This document shows positions 23,881 to 35,318 of a stretch of DNA of 64,000 nucleotides, piece after piece. A program made the translations under genes and the position numbers. Location: positions 496,001-560,000 of the forward strand of contig JADNRV010000001.1 in the NCBI GenBank assembly GCA_015499995.1. Direction: 5' to 3'. Source of the DNA: Flammula alnicola (lineage: Eukaryota; Basidiomycota; Agaricomycetes; Agaricales; Strophariaceae). The stretch's first letter is position 1, and every line of letters starts with the position of its first letter. Under the pieces are notes generated by a model, which saw only the letters and a list, made by a program, of their open reading frames with translations, had not been told where the DNA came from and did no database searches.

Positions 23881-24004
23881 GTTTCGCGCACAAGTATCAC
23901 CTGATCGCAGAGAAGTAAAGTGAAAGTTGAGTGATAGTCGTTTCTGGACAAGATGTTTGACACTTAGAGTAGCGAGCATGCGCGGTCCGGGAGTGCCGAT
24001 CAGT

Positions 24005-24010
24005 CACGTG
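24005..24010. promoter_or_regulatory. CACGTG E-box between REP and nucleolin genes
   Basis: A CACGTG hexamer within TCACGTGA lies about midway in the short divergent promoter, roughly 103 bases from the nucleolin ATG. Binding by a bHLH factor is inferred. Confidence 0.4.
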
Positions 24011-24112
24011 ATTTGGCGCTCACCTACCCTAAAGTCAAGCTTACAATCGAAAAATTTTGAATATCGTATTTCACAAACCTCCTCCTTCCCTTACCTCCCA
24101 GAGTCCTTTCCA

Positions 24113-25975
24113 ATGGGTAAATCAGATAAAAAGGCGGCGAAACAGTCCGCCTCCGTTCCTAAAGTCAAGGAGGACAAAAAGGCTGCAGCTGCAGCGAAAA
24201 TCCCCTCCTCGAAGGAAATTTTGGCCAAGGCAAAGGCAAAGGCTGTTAGTCCAGACCATACTTTTTTATGCTTCCTTTACTTATGTTATGTTTTTTTTTT
24301 AAAAAAGTCAAAGCTGCCCCTGTTCCCCCCGCTAAGGTCGAGACAAACGGCAAGAAGGTAACTAGATGAATAACTGTCGTTGCTGTTCATTTTGATGAAT
24401 GTTTTTATTTGTAGTCTAAAAAGGCAAGAAACCATCTTCATCTGAGGAGAGCAGCGAAAGCTCTTCCGAGGACGAGAAGCCTAAGGCAGCACAGGTCAAG
24501 GCCGTCGCCAAACCCCCTTCCACATCGTCCGAGTCCAGCGACAGCGATAGTGAAGAAGAGGTCAAACCTGTTTCCAAACCAGCCGCCCGTAACTGCTGCC
24601 AAAGCTGTCCCCCGCCCGCGAAAAAGGCCCCCGCGGCCAAAGAGGCCTCTTCATCGTCAGAATCGGACTCTTCATCGTCCGACGACGAGAAATCTGTCCC
24701 CACCAAGGCCACCCCAAAAAAGGCCAGTCCGCAAAAGCTGCCCCCGCTAAAAAGGCCTCATCCTCTTCCTCATCAGAGGAATCCTCGGAGGAGGAGGTTG
24801 CTTCCGCACCAAAAGCAGCCAAGGCTGCACCAACAAAAGTCGCCCCAGCTGCCAAAGATGTCTCTTCCGACAGCAGCGACAGCGAGTCTTCCTCAGATGA
24901 GAAGGCCAAGGCCAAGGTCGCGAAGAAGGCCAAGTCGTCGTCGTCATCAGAGGAGGACTCTGACGATGAGTCTTCCGAGGACGAGGATGGTGATGTGAAA
25001 ATGTCTGAAACCGCTCCTACTACCAATGGATGTAAGTACCCTTGACCTATTCTGTCGAACATAAATTGATCGGTTTCAATGTCACTAGCGATGAAGCGTA
25101 AAGCTGAGGATGATGCTCAACCCCAGCCAAAAAAGGTCAAGCGTGCCGATGGTACTGCTGCCCCGGCTGAGGATGCCCCCGAGGAGTCGAAGACAATTTT
25201 CGTTGGTCGTCTGTCTTGGTCAGTCGACAACGATCGCCTTGCCCAGGAATTCGCTTCATGTGGTGAGGTAGAATCGGCCACCGTCCAAATGGACCGGGAC
25301 TCCGGAAAGTCGAGAGGATTTGGCTACGTTCGTTTCACAACGTCCGAAGCTGTTGAGAAGGCTCTTTTGATGAACGGCACTGAGATCGACGGCCGCCCTG
25401 TTAATATTGACAGGAGCACAGCCCCCGACAAGAGCAAGTCGAGGGAGACGAGAGCCAAGGTGTTCAATGACGAGATCAGCCCACCCAGCAGCACTCTCTT
25501 CGTCGGTAACCTCAGCTTCGGTGTCACCGAAGACACTGTCTGGAGCTTCTTCGGCGATTACGGCGTGAAGAACGTCCGTCTTCCCACTGATCGTGATACT
25601 GGGAGACCCAAAGGATTTGGCTATGTTGAGTTCGAGGACGTTGACGGTGCAAAGAAGGCCTTTGAGGCTTCGAATGGTGTCGAGATCGAGGGACGAGCGA
25701 TCCGTCTGGATTACTCACAACCCAGAGATTCCTCAGGAGGAGGTGGCCGTGGATTCGGAGGTGACCGAGGCGGTCGTGGTGGAGGACGCGGCGGAGGACG
25801 CGGATTTGGTGGCGGACGGGGTGGCGGACGTGGCGGATTCGGTGACCGTGGTGGTGGACGGGGTGGGCGTGGTGGATTCGGCGACCGTGGTGGTGGTCGT
25901 GGTCGCGGTGCTCCCAGAGGCGCCCCAAGGAATGGCGGGATTACCACTTTCGAGGGCAAGAAGACTACTTTCTAA
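24113..25975 (+). CDS. Nucleolin/Gar2/Nsr1-type nucleolar protein, N-terminal part frame broken
   Basis: Abundant nucleolar protein needed for pre-rRNA processing. ATG 24113 gives MGKSDKKAAKQSASVPKVKE and then the expected Lys-Ala and Ser-acidic repeats (SSSEESSESSSEDEKPKAAQ, DSSSSDDEKS, SSSEEDSDDESSEDEDGD). After the intron near 25034-25087 come RRM1 (RNP2 IFVGRL, RNP1 RGFGYVRF), RRM2 (RNP2 LFVGNL, RNP1 KGFGYVEF) and a long RGG tail (GGRGGGRGGGRGFGGGRGG), ending GGITTFEGKKTTF. The two-RRM plus RGG plan equals Gar2/Nsr1. The exons before 25034 change frame near 24421, 24588, 24612 and 24728; three are cured by one added base and one compensates. The 25079-25975 part is intact. Confidence 0.88.
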
Positions 25976-26419
25976 GCGACCTCGTCGACTCCTTTCTTGC
26001 GTCCTCTATATACTTACATCCCTGATTTATGTCTATCCTCACGACTGGTGATTCATGTCGCACTATGCTTTTTTTCCATTACATTTCGGAGGGTTCTGAC
26101 TTGCCCTTTTGCCATTACTGTTCAATCCTCTTCGCCATGCCCCTATTGTCTATATATTTGTAATACGTACATAAACAGAGAAGTAGCTCATTCTTGCTTC
26201 ACAAAATGGGTGATTGACATTAAAGAGTTGTTCATTAAATCTTTATCATTTGTCGTACAAGAAAGCGTACTATCACAAACATCAAAAAAGAGCATAAACG
26301 TTCGTGATTATTATTACCTGGGAGAATAGATTAATGTTAAGATATCTTCGATGCATACTGTAGTCCACTATGGAACTCAAAACCTCACTTGCCCATTCTA
26401 CCCTGCTGGACCGCCTTCC

Positions 26420-28490
26420 TCATTGGATTTGGTCAGGGGGAAGTGCACCAGTTTTCTCAAGCCTGTCGAATAGCACGAATAACTTCTCCATTTCACGCTG
26501 CTTTTCTTCGTCTGTCATTTCTGGGAGGTCTGGCTTTGGCTGGGCAGTGAGTCCTGTAATGGGGTCAAGTTCTTGAGCTCCGGCAGGAATATTCGATGAG
26601 GTATTCGAGGGTGGTGGTGGCGCATTCATGATGCCTTTGTGGAATAGGAAACCAGCCACGTTGCCGTAACCGACCAATGCACATAGCATTGATGCTGTCC
26701 CATTACTTAGCATCGGTGCTCTAAAGTCAAGAGCAAGTAGCTTACCATCTGAGTCGCTTAAGGCATACAGCATTTCTCCAACAGCATCCTTCAGTCGAGG
26801 GTGATAGACACACCCGAGAAAGCGCAGGCACTTTCCAAGCATGTCGGATCGTTGTTCAAGCGAAGAGGATCGGTCAAGATCATCTGGAATGAGCCACTGA
26901 CGAACTCGGGCTCTACAACCCTCATCCGCAACGCAAAGCCTAGAAATGAGGACCACCAAAGGAGAGAGCACATCGTCCAAACTTTCCAGAGGAGATTCTG
27001 CTTTTTGACGTTGCCGGATCTCAGGCGCGTCGGGGTTCACATCTCCTGGGAAGTAATGCGAAAAGGATAGTTCGAGAAGGTCATAGGCACGCTGCAATAC
27101 ATCAATCTCAACAACGATGGTTGGAGAAGATGTACGAGACAATGATCGTCCAGCAGCGGCAAGGACGGACAAAGCACGATCGATAGTCGATGACTTCGGA
27201 GAAGTGGGTGATTTTTCCAATCGGGTTGGCGAGTCACTACGACTGGCAGGGGAGGAATCTAATTGCTGGGGCGTCTTGGTTTTAGGGCTATTACTTGAAG
27301 AATTACGGCTCGTGGAGGTGGCTTGACCAAGCCAGATCGGTTTGAGAGCAGGAGATATGGGTATAGTGATTAGTGAATGAATTACGTGTGTAAGAGGCGC
27401 AGTAATCGGAGCAGGCGAAGTTGGAGGAAGGTCACGGAAAACACGCAACAGAGGAGGAAGGACACTAGAACATCATAACATAAGCTTGCGAAAACCAGAA
27501 GAGGAAGAGAGCAAACATACGGGTCAAGTTTGGAACTCCAAAAATCGCCCATCACTTTATCGTGCCCATGGCTATCCGAGTTCTGGGGTTCTGATTCTGT
27601 CAGCTATAATCTGAATTAGCTTCTGAGTAGCAAGGAAAGTCAGGACACAAACCTTAGGGTAGTGGAGGAGGATGTTAAATGTAAACTTGAGCACGTCTGT
27701 CATGGCCTCTTTCGCGATCGGGGTACCATTGCGAATGGCGCTTGTCATCAGATCCAGCTTCGATCCGAGAATATCAACAATTGTTCGACCATGGTGCTTT
27801 CCATCGACCATAGTTTCGATATATGTTGGTCCTGAAGCTGTTGAGAGGAAGAGTATCCGCGAGAGGATGAATATGTGATCTGCAGAAGTGGTTTTCTTTT
27901 GCAAAACGGCGTTAACGACCAAGATCGAGCGATATTTTGTAATGGCTCACTTCAAGCATTAAAGCACAAACATCCCCGCCGTTGATTTCCTTGGATATAA
28001 ATGTCGAGCGAGCCTCTTCAACCAAAAGGAGCGCATTGGCAATGCACCGCAAAGCTTCGCTCGCTGCCTCAGGATCATCCTTGAACGTCGTTGCGAACCC
28101 GAGAAGGGTTGTCAAATTGGTACTTGAGGCCAGAGACCGCGATCCCGTGGGGTCTTTCCCAAGGGTTTTCACGGCTAACAGAGCTTGTGCGGCGTCTACG
28201 GAACATTATGCTACGACGAAGGTTAAGAGCACGAGGAGATCATTACCTTTGGAGGTCAGTTTTCCTTTCGAGCCATAGTTCTTTAGATCGTGGATAATAG
28301 CCTTGATGAGTTCAATCCGGGATGTCTTGTCGAAGGCGAATGGGGGGGCTGTGGCTACTGTGAAGCTGACAGAAATAATGCAAGGAATGAAAGCAAGCTC
28401 ACAATTTATAATGCTCTTCAACACATCTGCCACATCGGTTCTTGAAGATGAAGGAGAGATGGCAGTGTACGCCTTGAGGATGTCCGACAT
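26420..28490 (-). CDS. RIC8: RIC8/synembryn, G-alpha chaperone and exchange factor
   Basis: Cytosolic armadillo-fold protein (PF10165) that folds and activates heterotrimeric G-alpha subunits. The start at ATG 28488-28490 (MSDILKAYTAISPSSSRTDV) is followed by exons with APPFAFDKTSRIELIKAII, ALRCIANALLLVEEARSTF, ILSRILFLSTASGPTYIETM, LKFTFNILLHYPK and the long last exon (LRVFRDLPPTSPAPITAPLT, FLGCVYHPRLKDAVGEMLYA, LCALVGYGNVAGFLFHKGIM, FDRLEKTGALPPDQIQ). The RCIANALLL and VGYGNVAGFL blocks are family signatures. A Ser-rich insert (NSPKTKTPQQLDSSPASRSD) is present in the last exon. Its 3' end faces nucleolin, about 440 bases away. Confidence 0.9.
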
Positions 28491-29174
28491 GAGCCCGGGG
28501 TATCTTGAAGCTCGAAGGTATTTGAATGAAGCTGTGGGATCACAACTCGGCCTAATAAACAGAACCGAGGAAGCGCTGCTTCTACAACTCGATATGTAAT
28601 CAGGCGGATTATGTGGATCAAGCACAAGGCGAGAAAAGAAAGGAAGAAAGGAAGGCTTCGACGTCAAGTACAAAGCCTTTTTGTTAAGCCATGGCCGGTT
28701 GTCATGTCATGTTTTTTCCATGATCTGACATCGGACGTGACGACTAAATAATTATGTGTTTCATCCAACCTTTTTTGTTCATTTCATATACTGTATCGGG
28801 CACAAACACATTCACCGCATTCAAAGGTTCTTACTCGCAAAACATACACAGCATGTTTATCACCAAGATGCATTATCATATCATGCGTGGCTCGACGAAA
28901 AGCCTATGGTCGCTAAGACGATCTATATGACTTGCCCACAAGGAGTACCCGATATCTTATCGGATCATGTCGTGGTTGATTCCTGCCGGTCCCATACCCG
29001 GAATAATTGGCCGGAGCAGTTGAAGGGCATTAGGAGCAAACTCTGACCAGTGCGATTACCAATGACCGGCGGCCGGCCTGCCAAACGTGCGTCCTTGCAA
29101 AGTTCGCGTCGTCGAAGGTATCGAAGCTACGGGCAGCCACAAGGAGAATGTGATGAGGAACCCCTTGAGGACTT
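28491..29174. other. Intergenic stretch, no supported gene
   Basis: About 680 bases between the RIC8 start and the MED10 end, on the same strand. It should contain the RIC8 promoter. The plus-strand frame at 28756-29046 shows no family motif. Confidence 0.5.
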
Positions 29175-29792
29175 TCACTCCGGTGGTTTGATGTTAGAGC
29201 CTTGCTCCTTTAGATGAGGCTCAAGCTCGGGGAAATGTTGAGCGATGGCTTCATCAAGATATTGGCGGTACGACTATGACAACAGAAGGATATTGGTGTT
29301 GCTTGGTTGTGTCCAGAAAATATGAAGATCCTGCTCACTTGAATCGGCTGGTAATTTTACCATTCATGAACTGATTCTCAGTAGCGGCCCTCTCCAACCT
29401 TTCTTTGGTAAGTTGCATTGGATTCCGAGAATTGTCAATATCAGCCAAGACCTGCATCGGAATCATGGTCGAGATGTGCTGAGCCATGTCATCAATAGTC
29501 CCAAGGTGAGCGACCACCTCATTTCTGCAGAACAGAGTAAAAATCAGACACTTCCAAAGATTGAGAATGATAAGACGTACACTCGGAGCCCAACCTGCTT
29601 CCCTCCACCTGGTTTATCACGTTCTTTGGTTGAATCATTAATCACGGTTGTTCCAAGGTTGTATAGGGCATTTGCAAGTCCGAGTAGTTCAAGTTCAAGA
29701 TCTCCTTGTAAACCTGAGGGTGCAGGAGACTGAGAAGAGCGTGGAGAGTCAGGCGCTGGTAGCGACTGGCGTGGCGTAGGCTGAGGTGCCAT
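29175..29792 (-). CDS. MED10: Mediator complex subunit 10 (Med10/Nut2)
   Basis: Subunit of the Mediator middle module, linking activators to RNA polymerase II. ATG 29790-29792 starts MAPQPTPRQSLPAPDSPRSS, a disordered lead, followed by LELELLGLANALYNLGTTVI, the conserved EVVAHLGTIDDMAQHIS, MIPMQVLADIDNSRNPMQLT, KERLERAATENQFMNGKI and SYRQYLDEAIAQHFPELEPH, ending NIKPPE. VDnsRNP-type and ENQf.nGKi blocks are diagnostic of Med10. Two short introns (about 29528-29578 and 29279-29340) are needed. The gene is divergent from the 29977 orphan with 184 bases between starts. Confidence 0.92.
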
Positions 29793-29976
29793 GGTCAAAC
29801 AGCAGTAGATAGAGGTCGCATGCGAAATTCAAGTCACTGTCAGCCGCTTGCAGACCCCTAGACGTTTGTTTTGCGCTGTTATGTACGCAGCTGCCTGATT
29901 TATGTACTACGGCCTCGGCCATGATTGATATTTGTCGTCCTTTCCTCGACGACCTCCAAAGAGCCAAAGTTCGAGA

Positions 29977-31494
29977 ATGTCTCGCGAATCTCATCAACGA
30001 CGCAGGCAACGCTCTTCTGACCTTGGAAATGCTTTGTCTAGCGCACAGTCCAGCAAAACATTGCATCTACTAGGGTCGCTTCCGAATCCAAGTCAGCCAT
30101 ATTCTTCTGGTCGTCACTCTGGTTCTGGTCCCGGTCCTGAAGAAAGTGGCAAACTCGCCTCTTTCACCGCCGAAGCTACTGTCGACCACACGAGGGTTAC
30201 AATGACAACTCGCGTCGCTGTTCGAGATAAAACTCCTCATCGATTCCAGGTGGTTCCTCTTCGTGATGTCAGTAAACTCGTCCCTAGTGCGGCTCTCGCG
30301 GAAAATATCCCTCGCTTAGGCGTATCGGCCACGCCAAAACACGATATGCTGAACTCGCCTTCTGGGATGTTTGACCCTCACTCTCAGGCTAGGCCACTAC
30401 ATTCTTCAACGTCTAGGCAATCCCATCTGGACAATTTATCCGGCGAGAGTGGCAAAGTGGAACTGGAGCTGAATGCAAACGGGGCTCCTCCAGCGACGTC
30501 AGAGGGTAAAATTCATGTTACGTCTCACTCTCGGGATGACATCCCTTCGCTCGGTATTCCAGAGAAGAGCACGATTCTTGGAGAATGGGACATGAATCGA
30601 GAGCGCCAAAGGCCTCTTGCCAGGAGTACCCGTCAGACTCGGAATTCTTCCACTGTCTCAAACCTTTCTTCCAGCGATTCGATCCGTAAACTCATCCAGT
30701 CGGAATCTCCGCTTACCCACACCATCTCACGGTCTTTACAAGTCAGAACACCCCAGGACGCAAATTATCCCAAACCCACTAGGCCTAGCCATTTTCAACC
30801 CCCAGAGAAAGAGATTTCGCAGCCAAGTTCTTTTCCGGATCTCAAAAGACGACATTGCAGAACCGTGTCGGACGCCTGCCCTCGCGGTCCCGAGAACCCC
30901 GTTTCTGAACGTGATTCCTATCACACATTATTCGATGCATACAATATGGATTGTAAATCAACGAAGCGGCATGCTATCTATACGCCATCGCTGTATGTGC
31001 CGTCCTTCGAACATCCTGGACAATTTCAAGGACTCGAGATTAGTTCGTCTGTCCATAGCAACTGGGAACCATCTCCTTACTTCGGCCCGTCATGCAGCGG
31101 ACAAGATGAACAACCCGCAAAAGGCGACACCTCCTTTGAAATCGAGTCCCAAACTATTGTTCATCACGAGATTCGTGAACGCGACTTTGGTATTAGAGAT
31201 GACGATATTTCTCGGTTCAGTCTTGAAGATCCATTCGAGATCAGGACCACCGGATCCATGGATTGTTTACCGGTCGAAAAAACTTCGTCGCACCACCTGA
31301 CACACATGTCCTCATCTAGAAGTCTACGTCTTCACATTCCTCATGGATTGAATTACTCCAAACCCCCACACAAGCAAGGTCCTTCGCGGACAGGTGACAA
31401 GCTGCGATCTGGAGAAATCGTTTATCCACAGATTGTTCTTAGTCTCTCCGCCGACATCGACAAAGCCATCGAGGAATGGAACAGCGGTCTCTGA
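29977..31494 (+). CDS. Disordered hypothetical protein with an internal repeated motif
   Basis: A single uninterrupted reading frame of about 505 residues from ATG 29977 (MSRESHQRRRQRSSDLGNAL) to TGA 31494; the frame is open further upstream without a better ATG. Composition is rich in Ser, Arg, Pro and His, with no membrane segment or known domain. Residues about 251-267 (SRSLQVRTPQDANYPKP) and about 447-463 (SRSLRLHIPHGLNYSKP) are clearly related, suggesting a duplicated binding motif. The C-terminus (IVLSLSADIDKAIEEWNSGL) looks like a short ordered helix. It shares a short divergent promoter with MED10. The length and lack of introns support a real gene; the function is unknown. Confidence 0.7.
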   Translation: MSRESHQRRRQRSSDLGNALSSAQSSKTLHLLGSLPNPSQPYSSGRHSGSGPGPEESGKLASFTAEATVDHTRVTMTTRVAVRDKTPHRFQVVPLRDVSKLVPSAALAENIPRLGVSATPKHDMLNSPSGMFDPHSQARPLHSSTSRQSHLDNLSGESGKVELELNANGAPPATSEGKIHVTSHSRDDIPSLGIPEKSTILGEWDMNRERQRPLARSTRQTRNSSTVSNLSSSDSIRKLIQSESPLTHTISRSLQVRTPQDANYPKPTRPSHFQPPEKEISQPSSFPDLKRRHCRTVSDACPRGPENPVSERDSYHTLFDAYNMDCKSTKRHAIYTPSLYVPSFEHPGQFQGLEISSSVHSNWEPSPYFGPSCSGQDEQPAKGDTSFEIESQTIVHHEIRERDFGIRDDDISRFSLEDPFEIRTTGSMDCLPVEKTSSHHLTHMSSSRSLRLHIPHGLNYSKPPHKQGPSRTGDKLRSGEIVYPQIVLSLSADIDKAIEEWNSGL

Positions 31495-32261
31495 ATTCTT
31501 GTTCGGCATTATTTCATTAAGCTTGATTTGTATACTTCGTCAATCTCTTGTCTCTCGTCTCATTCTTTCGGTTTATCTTGTCATTGGCAATGTGGTAGAT
31601 ATCTGTATCTTTATATATAGTTTGAAACATTTTTGACAGATAGAAGTTCAGTTTGGCGATAATAGAGTGAAGATACTTCGGAACATGGATCATGATAAGA
31701 CACGAAATCCACAACTAAATAACTGTCTTACTATACACAGGTTCACTGGGACCACCTAAATCTCATCGGATGTCATACTTATATCTCAAGGCTTTACATA
31801 ATACACTTCAATAAGTCCATGGTCCCGACGCATTCTCATGATAAGACAGCAGAAGTTGGTCGCCTAGCGCGTAAGTTTCCGAGTCCTCACGAAATACTGA
31901 CTACTGCATAGGCCAGTTGTTCATTCTCTTAAGGTATTCAATTACTAGCAAGGTTAAGATGTACTTAATCCGAATTTCTAGATTTATTTTTCGAGATTCA
32001 GTCGCATACACTGATACCAGGTCGTTCAAACTTGGAACTGGCCAGTCAGGTGGTTCCAATTATAGATGCGTGTCGGCCATTGTCGGCCGATGAGAGAAAT
32101 TGGTTGTCGGCCTAGATCCCGACCCATTTCAGGCATCGGCCGAAGTTTGTGCCAATACTTTGAGGATCCGCTCATTTAAAGAGCATCCTCTGGGTTCCAC
32201 CATTTCTGCCTGTTTCTCTTCGGTCTATCTGTCGAGTAAACTAAATCGTTCTCTTCATAAA
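31495..32261. promoter_or_regulatory. Intergenic region with leu1 promoter and TCGGCC cluster
   Basis: The last 200 bases hold four TCGGCC hexamers at 32073-32078, 32083-32088, 32107-32112 and 32136-32141; two extend to the palindrome TCGGCCGA. CGG triplets in repeated and inverted order resemble Zn2Cys6 regulator sites. A canonical Leu3 site (CCGGNNCCGG) was not seen. The rest is AT-rich and without gene signs. Confidence 0.45.
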
Positions 32262-34969
32262 ATGCCAGTCGCCGTCACCGCACCGCGTACCTTGTACGAC
32301 AAAATTTGGGACGATCACGTCGTGTGAGTGATGGGTTAGTTAACAGTTCGATATTGATGCTGACTTCGCTGCTCTTTCCTTTTTGAAAGCGATGTTAACG
32401 AGGATGGATTAGCGCTGATATATATTGACCGGTATGTCTGCGGTTGTTTCTTGGTCTGTAGGATTTCATCTGACACTCTGGACTCAGCCATCTCGTTCAC
32501 GAAGTAACGAGTCCGCAAGCCTTCGAGGGACTGTGAGTGCAACTTGCTTTTTGTTTCAGGTTGAATTGACCCCATTCATCTCTTCTAGCCGCAATGCGGG
32601 ACGTCCTGTTCGTCGGCCAGATTGTACTTTGGCGACGGTGGATCACAATGTTCCGTATGTATCTACACCTGCAGTGACGATATCTCGAGCTTAACGCGAG
32701 CTTTGCAGGACTACCTCTCGTAAAAATTTCGTCTCCGTTGAAACGTTCATTGCCGAACCCGATTCACGCGCCCAGTGCGCTGCATTGGAGGAGAATGTAA
32801 AGGAGTTTGGCTTGACATACTTTGGTATGAAGGATCGCCGTCAAGGTCAGTCAAATAATTCTCTACGGAGCTTTCCCCCTCGCTGACACATTGGCACAGG
32901 CATCGTACACGTTATCGGTCCTGAAGAAGGATTTACTGTGCGTCGATAAATAACTCGGATTAGCAACGTACTGACATGTCTCTAGTTGCCTGGTATCACT
33001 TGTGTCTGTGGGGATTCGCATACCTCAAGTAAGCCACAATTTCAGTCGTTTTGATCAGTTATTAATTTCAACGCATAGCGCATGGTGCATTTGGATCCCT
33101 TGCCTTTGGTATTGGCACCTCCGAGGTCGAACATGTTCTGGCTACCCAAACTCTCTTACAGAAGAAGGGCAAGAACATGCGCATCACTGTCGACGGCGAG
33201 CTTCACGAGGGCGTCACCTCGAAAGATGTCATCCTCCACATCATTGGAGTTATCGGGACTGCCGGAGGAACTGGATGTGTCATCGAGTACGCCGGCTCAG
33301 TTTTCCGAGGATTTAGCATGGAGGCACGCATGAGCGTCTGTAACATGAGCATTGAAGCTGGTGCTCGTGCTGGGATGGTTGCTCCTGATGAAGTCACTTT
33401 CAATTACCTCAAGGGTCGTCCTTTGGCTCCGAAGGGAGAGGAATGGGACCGAGCAGTAAGCTACTGGAAGGCTTTGAAGACCGACGAAGGAGCCAAATTC
33501 GACATCGAGGTCAACATCCCAGCTTCCGACATCGTTCCAACAGTCACTTGGGGAACTTCGCCTCAGGACGTCGTTCCCATTACTGGCTCTGTTCCCGACC
33601 CCAACAGCATGACAGATTCCGTTAAGCGCGCGTCGGCTCTGCGCTCGTTGACATACATGGGTCTCGAAGCCAACACACCAATGGAAGAGATCAAAATCGA
33701 CAAAGTCTTCATCGGGTCTTGCACCAACAGTCGCATCGAGGATCTCCGTTCCGCCGTCAAAGTCATCCTTGCAGCTGGTCCTGACGCGAAAGTTGCGCCA
33801 AATGTCCATGCTATGGTTGTCCCCGGCTCCGGTTTGATCAAGCAACACGCCGAGGCGGAGGGTCTTGATGTCATCTTCAAGAGGGCTGGCTTCGATTGGC
33901 GTGAAGCCGGCTGCTCGATGTGCTTGGGCATGAACCCAGATCAGTTAGCTCCTGGCGAACGCTGCGCCAGCACGAGCAATCGTAACTTCGAAGGTCGCCA
34001 AGGTGCAGGCGGCCGTACCCACCTCCTCAGTCCTGCAATGGCTGCCGCCGCTGCGCTAACAGGAAAATTGACAGACGTCCGAAAGTTTATGGGGAAGGCC
34101 GCCGATGCTAATATCGCCGCAGCGGCCCCTCTGAAGACTGTCAGCGCTTTCAACTTCTTTGATAATGCGACTGCTTCGCCCGCAGCAATTGGATCATCTC
34201 AACCCACTTCTGCCTTGCCACCTGCATCCTCGCCTGCCGCAGTCGAAAAGTTTGTTATTGTCAAGGGTATCGCTGCGCCGTTGCATATCGAGAACGTCGA
34301 CACCGATATGATCATACCTAAACAATTCCTGAAAACCTTGAAGAGGACGGGTCTAGCTGATGCCCTCTTCTACACTCTCCGGAAAGATCCTCACACTGGC
34401 AAGGATACCGACTTCATTCTCAACCGTGCACCATACAATAAAGCCAAGATCCTTGTTTGCACCGGAAAGAACTTCGGATGCGGAAGCTCTCGCGAGCATG
34501 CACCTTGGAGTTTGTGAGTCCTTTTCCTTTCGATATTTTAACTTGGTGTTAATTTCCTTGCCGCAGGAACGACTTTGGGATTCGTTGTATCATTGCGCCC
34601 AGCTTCGCTGATATCTTCCGCAACAATTCGATGCAAAATGGCATGCTCCCAGTCGCCATTCCTCAGGAGCAATGTCGCGAGCTGGCCAAAGACGCCGAAG
34701 CCGGTCTTGACCTGGAAGTTGATCTAGAGAAGCAGGAGATCAGGCGTTCGAACGGCCAACCTCCGATCGCCTTCACAACGGACCCCTTCCGCAGGCATTG
34801 TCTGTTGAACGGTTTGGACGACATCGCCCTGACCATGCAGAGGGGAACGTCCATCGCAGAGTTTGAGGAGAGGAGAACCGAGACGTGGCCGTGGTTGAAC
34901 GGCTTCGGATACTCAGGCAGCAAAATTCCTGTTGCACCTGTCCGGCAAACGAAAAAGACTGATTGGTAG
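32262..34969 (+). CDS. leu1: 3-isopropylmalate dehydratase (isopropylmalate isomerase), fused large and small domains
   Basis: Second step of leucine synthesis: isomerises 2-isopropylmalate to 3-isopropylmalate using a [4Fe-4S] cluster. ATG 32262 starts [20 protein letters not shown]; then [72 protein letters not shown] and the long exon 33177-34517. Cluster ligands are the Cys of [13 protein letters not shown] and both Cys of [12 protein letters not shown]. The small (swivel) domain follows an Ala/Pro linker, with [19 protein letters not shown] and [15 protein letters not shown], then [20 protein letters not shown] and a C-terminus ending RQTKKTDW. About 775 residues, as in other fungi, which have the fused form. 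No frame break. Confidence 0.96.
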
Positions 34970-35318
34970 ACAATGACGCATTGTATCATAATTTGTATGT
35001 ATTTTTTAGAAGACACGATTTTTTTCACTGGCTATGCGATGGTTCTATTTTACGTTATCGGAGTCTTAAGAGAAGACAGTGTGCCCGCACCTTTGCTCGA
35101 GCTCTTTGACAAACTTATAATGAGGTTTTAATGCCGTCCATGATGCAGAGGCCAGGCGGAGTTGCTCCGAGTGCCAACCTGCTTTGGACCTTGGGCTAAC
35201 ATGCTTTTCAACCAAATTAGTCCATTTCTATTTCATCCCCTGACTACCAACGTTTATCGTCACCCACCTTTCCTCTTGACACTCTCTCATCACTCTCTTG
35301 TTGTACTGATATAGAACG

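Noticed and set aside
24416..25062. Minus-strand Ser/Asp-rich frames
   Set aside because: Mirror of the Ser/Lys/acidic repeats in the nucleolin N-terminal exons.
25524..25959. Minus-strand His- and Pro-rich frames
   Set aside because: Mirror images of the RGG-coding tail of nucleolin.
30617..31300. 227-codon plus-strand frame
   Set aside because: Out-of-frame shadow of the 29977 orphan, which has the longer open frame and coherent composition.
33297..33848. 183-codon minus-strand frame
   Set aside because: Antisense to the conserved leu1 exon.
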